DNA of 64,000 bases from a virus. The DNA lies in IMG/VR virus record IMGVR_UViG_3300046694_000291, positions 20,107 to 84,106 of that record; one strand, given 5' to 3'. Shown here piece by piece: positions 63,686 to 64,000 of this stretch. The notes below the pieces were generated by a model. The model made no database searches and was not told the origin of the DNA. It saw only the letters and a program-made list of their open reading frames with translations. Position 1 is the first letter of the stretch. Every line of letters starts with the position of its first letter. The position numbers and the translations under genes are program-made.

Positions 63686-63991
63686 CTACGACCGGTTCAG
63701 CCCGAACAGGTTCGTGAGCAGGACCAGGGCGATGGCTCCGGTCGGGACGGCGCAGCAGGCGATGGCGTCCGAGGTACCGAGGCCCTGTGCCGTCACCTCG
63801 TTGAAGATGCGGTACGCGACCCCGGCCGCGACCAGGAGCGCCACCAGCAGCCAGAAGAGCTGCCTGCCGGTCCAGGCGTGCGGGTCCCCGATCGGCCGCA
63901 GGTGCGCCGGGTCCACCCAGACCCCGTCCGACTTGTACGCGGGCTTCACCATCAGGTCCCGGCCGCCGACCTCGGCGATCTTGACTGCCAT
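63686..63991 (-). CDS. two-span membrane protein
   Basis: 101 residues from ATG 63991, only 9 nt from the window edge, so an upstream start cannot be excluded. A soluble N-terminal 40 residues (VGGRDLMVKPAYKSDGVWVD), then two hydrophobic helices (about 43-62 and 75-96) with an ACC pair and an end of FGLNRS. Function unknown. Confidence 0.6.
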   Translation of the reverse strand: MAVKIAEVGGRDLMVKPAYKSDGVWVDPAHLRPIGDPHAWTGRQLFWLLVALLVAAGVAYRIFNEVTAQGLGTSDAIACCAVPTGAIALVLLTNLFGLNRS

Positions 63992-64000
63992 GCCGGTGCG

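Overview
The window is a segment of an actinobacteriophage genome, most likely a tailed siphophage of Streptomyces or a close relative. The evidence is very high GC with strong GC3 bias, GTG starts, constant ATGA/GTGA/TGATG gene overlaps, a WhiB-like regulator, a DUF397 protein, a TerD protein, and a complete siphovirus morphogenesis module with a 1,209-residue tape measure protein. No integrase or immunity repressor is recognisable here. Both edges look like cuts through a larger genome: the left edge falls inside the TerD gene.

Layout. (1) 1-10489, mostly minus strand: early and recombination genes. These are TerD, small zinc-binding proteins, a ParB-like protein, a divergent plus-strand RuvC-like resolvase, a RecB/Cas4-type nuclease joined to a zinc-ribbon reading frame, an SF2 helicase and membrane proteins. 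(2) 10604-16990, plus strand: an HTH protein, a possible PD-(D/E)XK nuclease, and one 1,455-codon frame that carries a P4-type primase-helicase followed by a family A DNA polymerase with proofreading. A 19-bp inverted repeat built from GTTAC/GTAAC units lies at the junction. (3) 17219-24155: a cluster that reads as a DNA hypermodification pathway: a ParB-like protein, an amino-acid:DNA transferase/aGPT-PPlase-like protein, a type II-fold PLP enzyme, a P-loop kinase and a TET/JBP-like dioxygenase with a cysteine insert, followed by a possible small terminase. (4) 24450-32363: a regulator with three LuxR-like HTH units, a secreted Rpf-NlpC/P60-LysM enzyme, a candidate structured RNA, the large terminase, several membrane proteins, a secreted small protein and a methyltransferase. 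(5) 32436-59337: portal, a 2H phosphoesterase/MuF/protease fusion, major capsid protein, connectors, tail chaperones with an inferred -1 frameshift, tape measure, minor tail proteins, four tandem paralogues, membrane proteins, a two-domain endolysin and a glycosyltransferase. (6) 59322-63991, minus strand: WhiB, two related unknown proteins, tRNA-Leu(CAA)-like and tRNA-Trp(CCA), DUF397, a DUF932-like protein and a membrane protein.

How the genes may work together. The TET/JBP enzyme would oxidise the 5-methyl group of thymine or 5-methylcytosine in DNA. The kinase would activate the hydroxymethyl group, the transferase would attach an amino acid, and the PLP enzyme would trim or rearrange it. 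The product would be a modified base that resists host nucleases. This is inferred from family combinations known in other phages.

Regulation. Three intergenic gaps (about 17.04-17.16, 24.27-24.40 and 43.80-43.91 kb) share an element of about 115 bp that can fold into hairpins with covarying stems and always contains the same 13-mer. A TTTARRTAAAT-like motif recurs about 30 nt upstream of several starts. A purine-rich leader (GACCAAGGAAGRA then ATG) precedes many first genes of transcription units.
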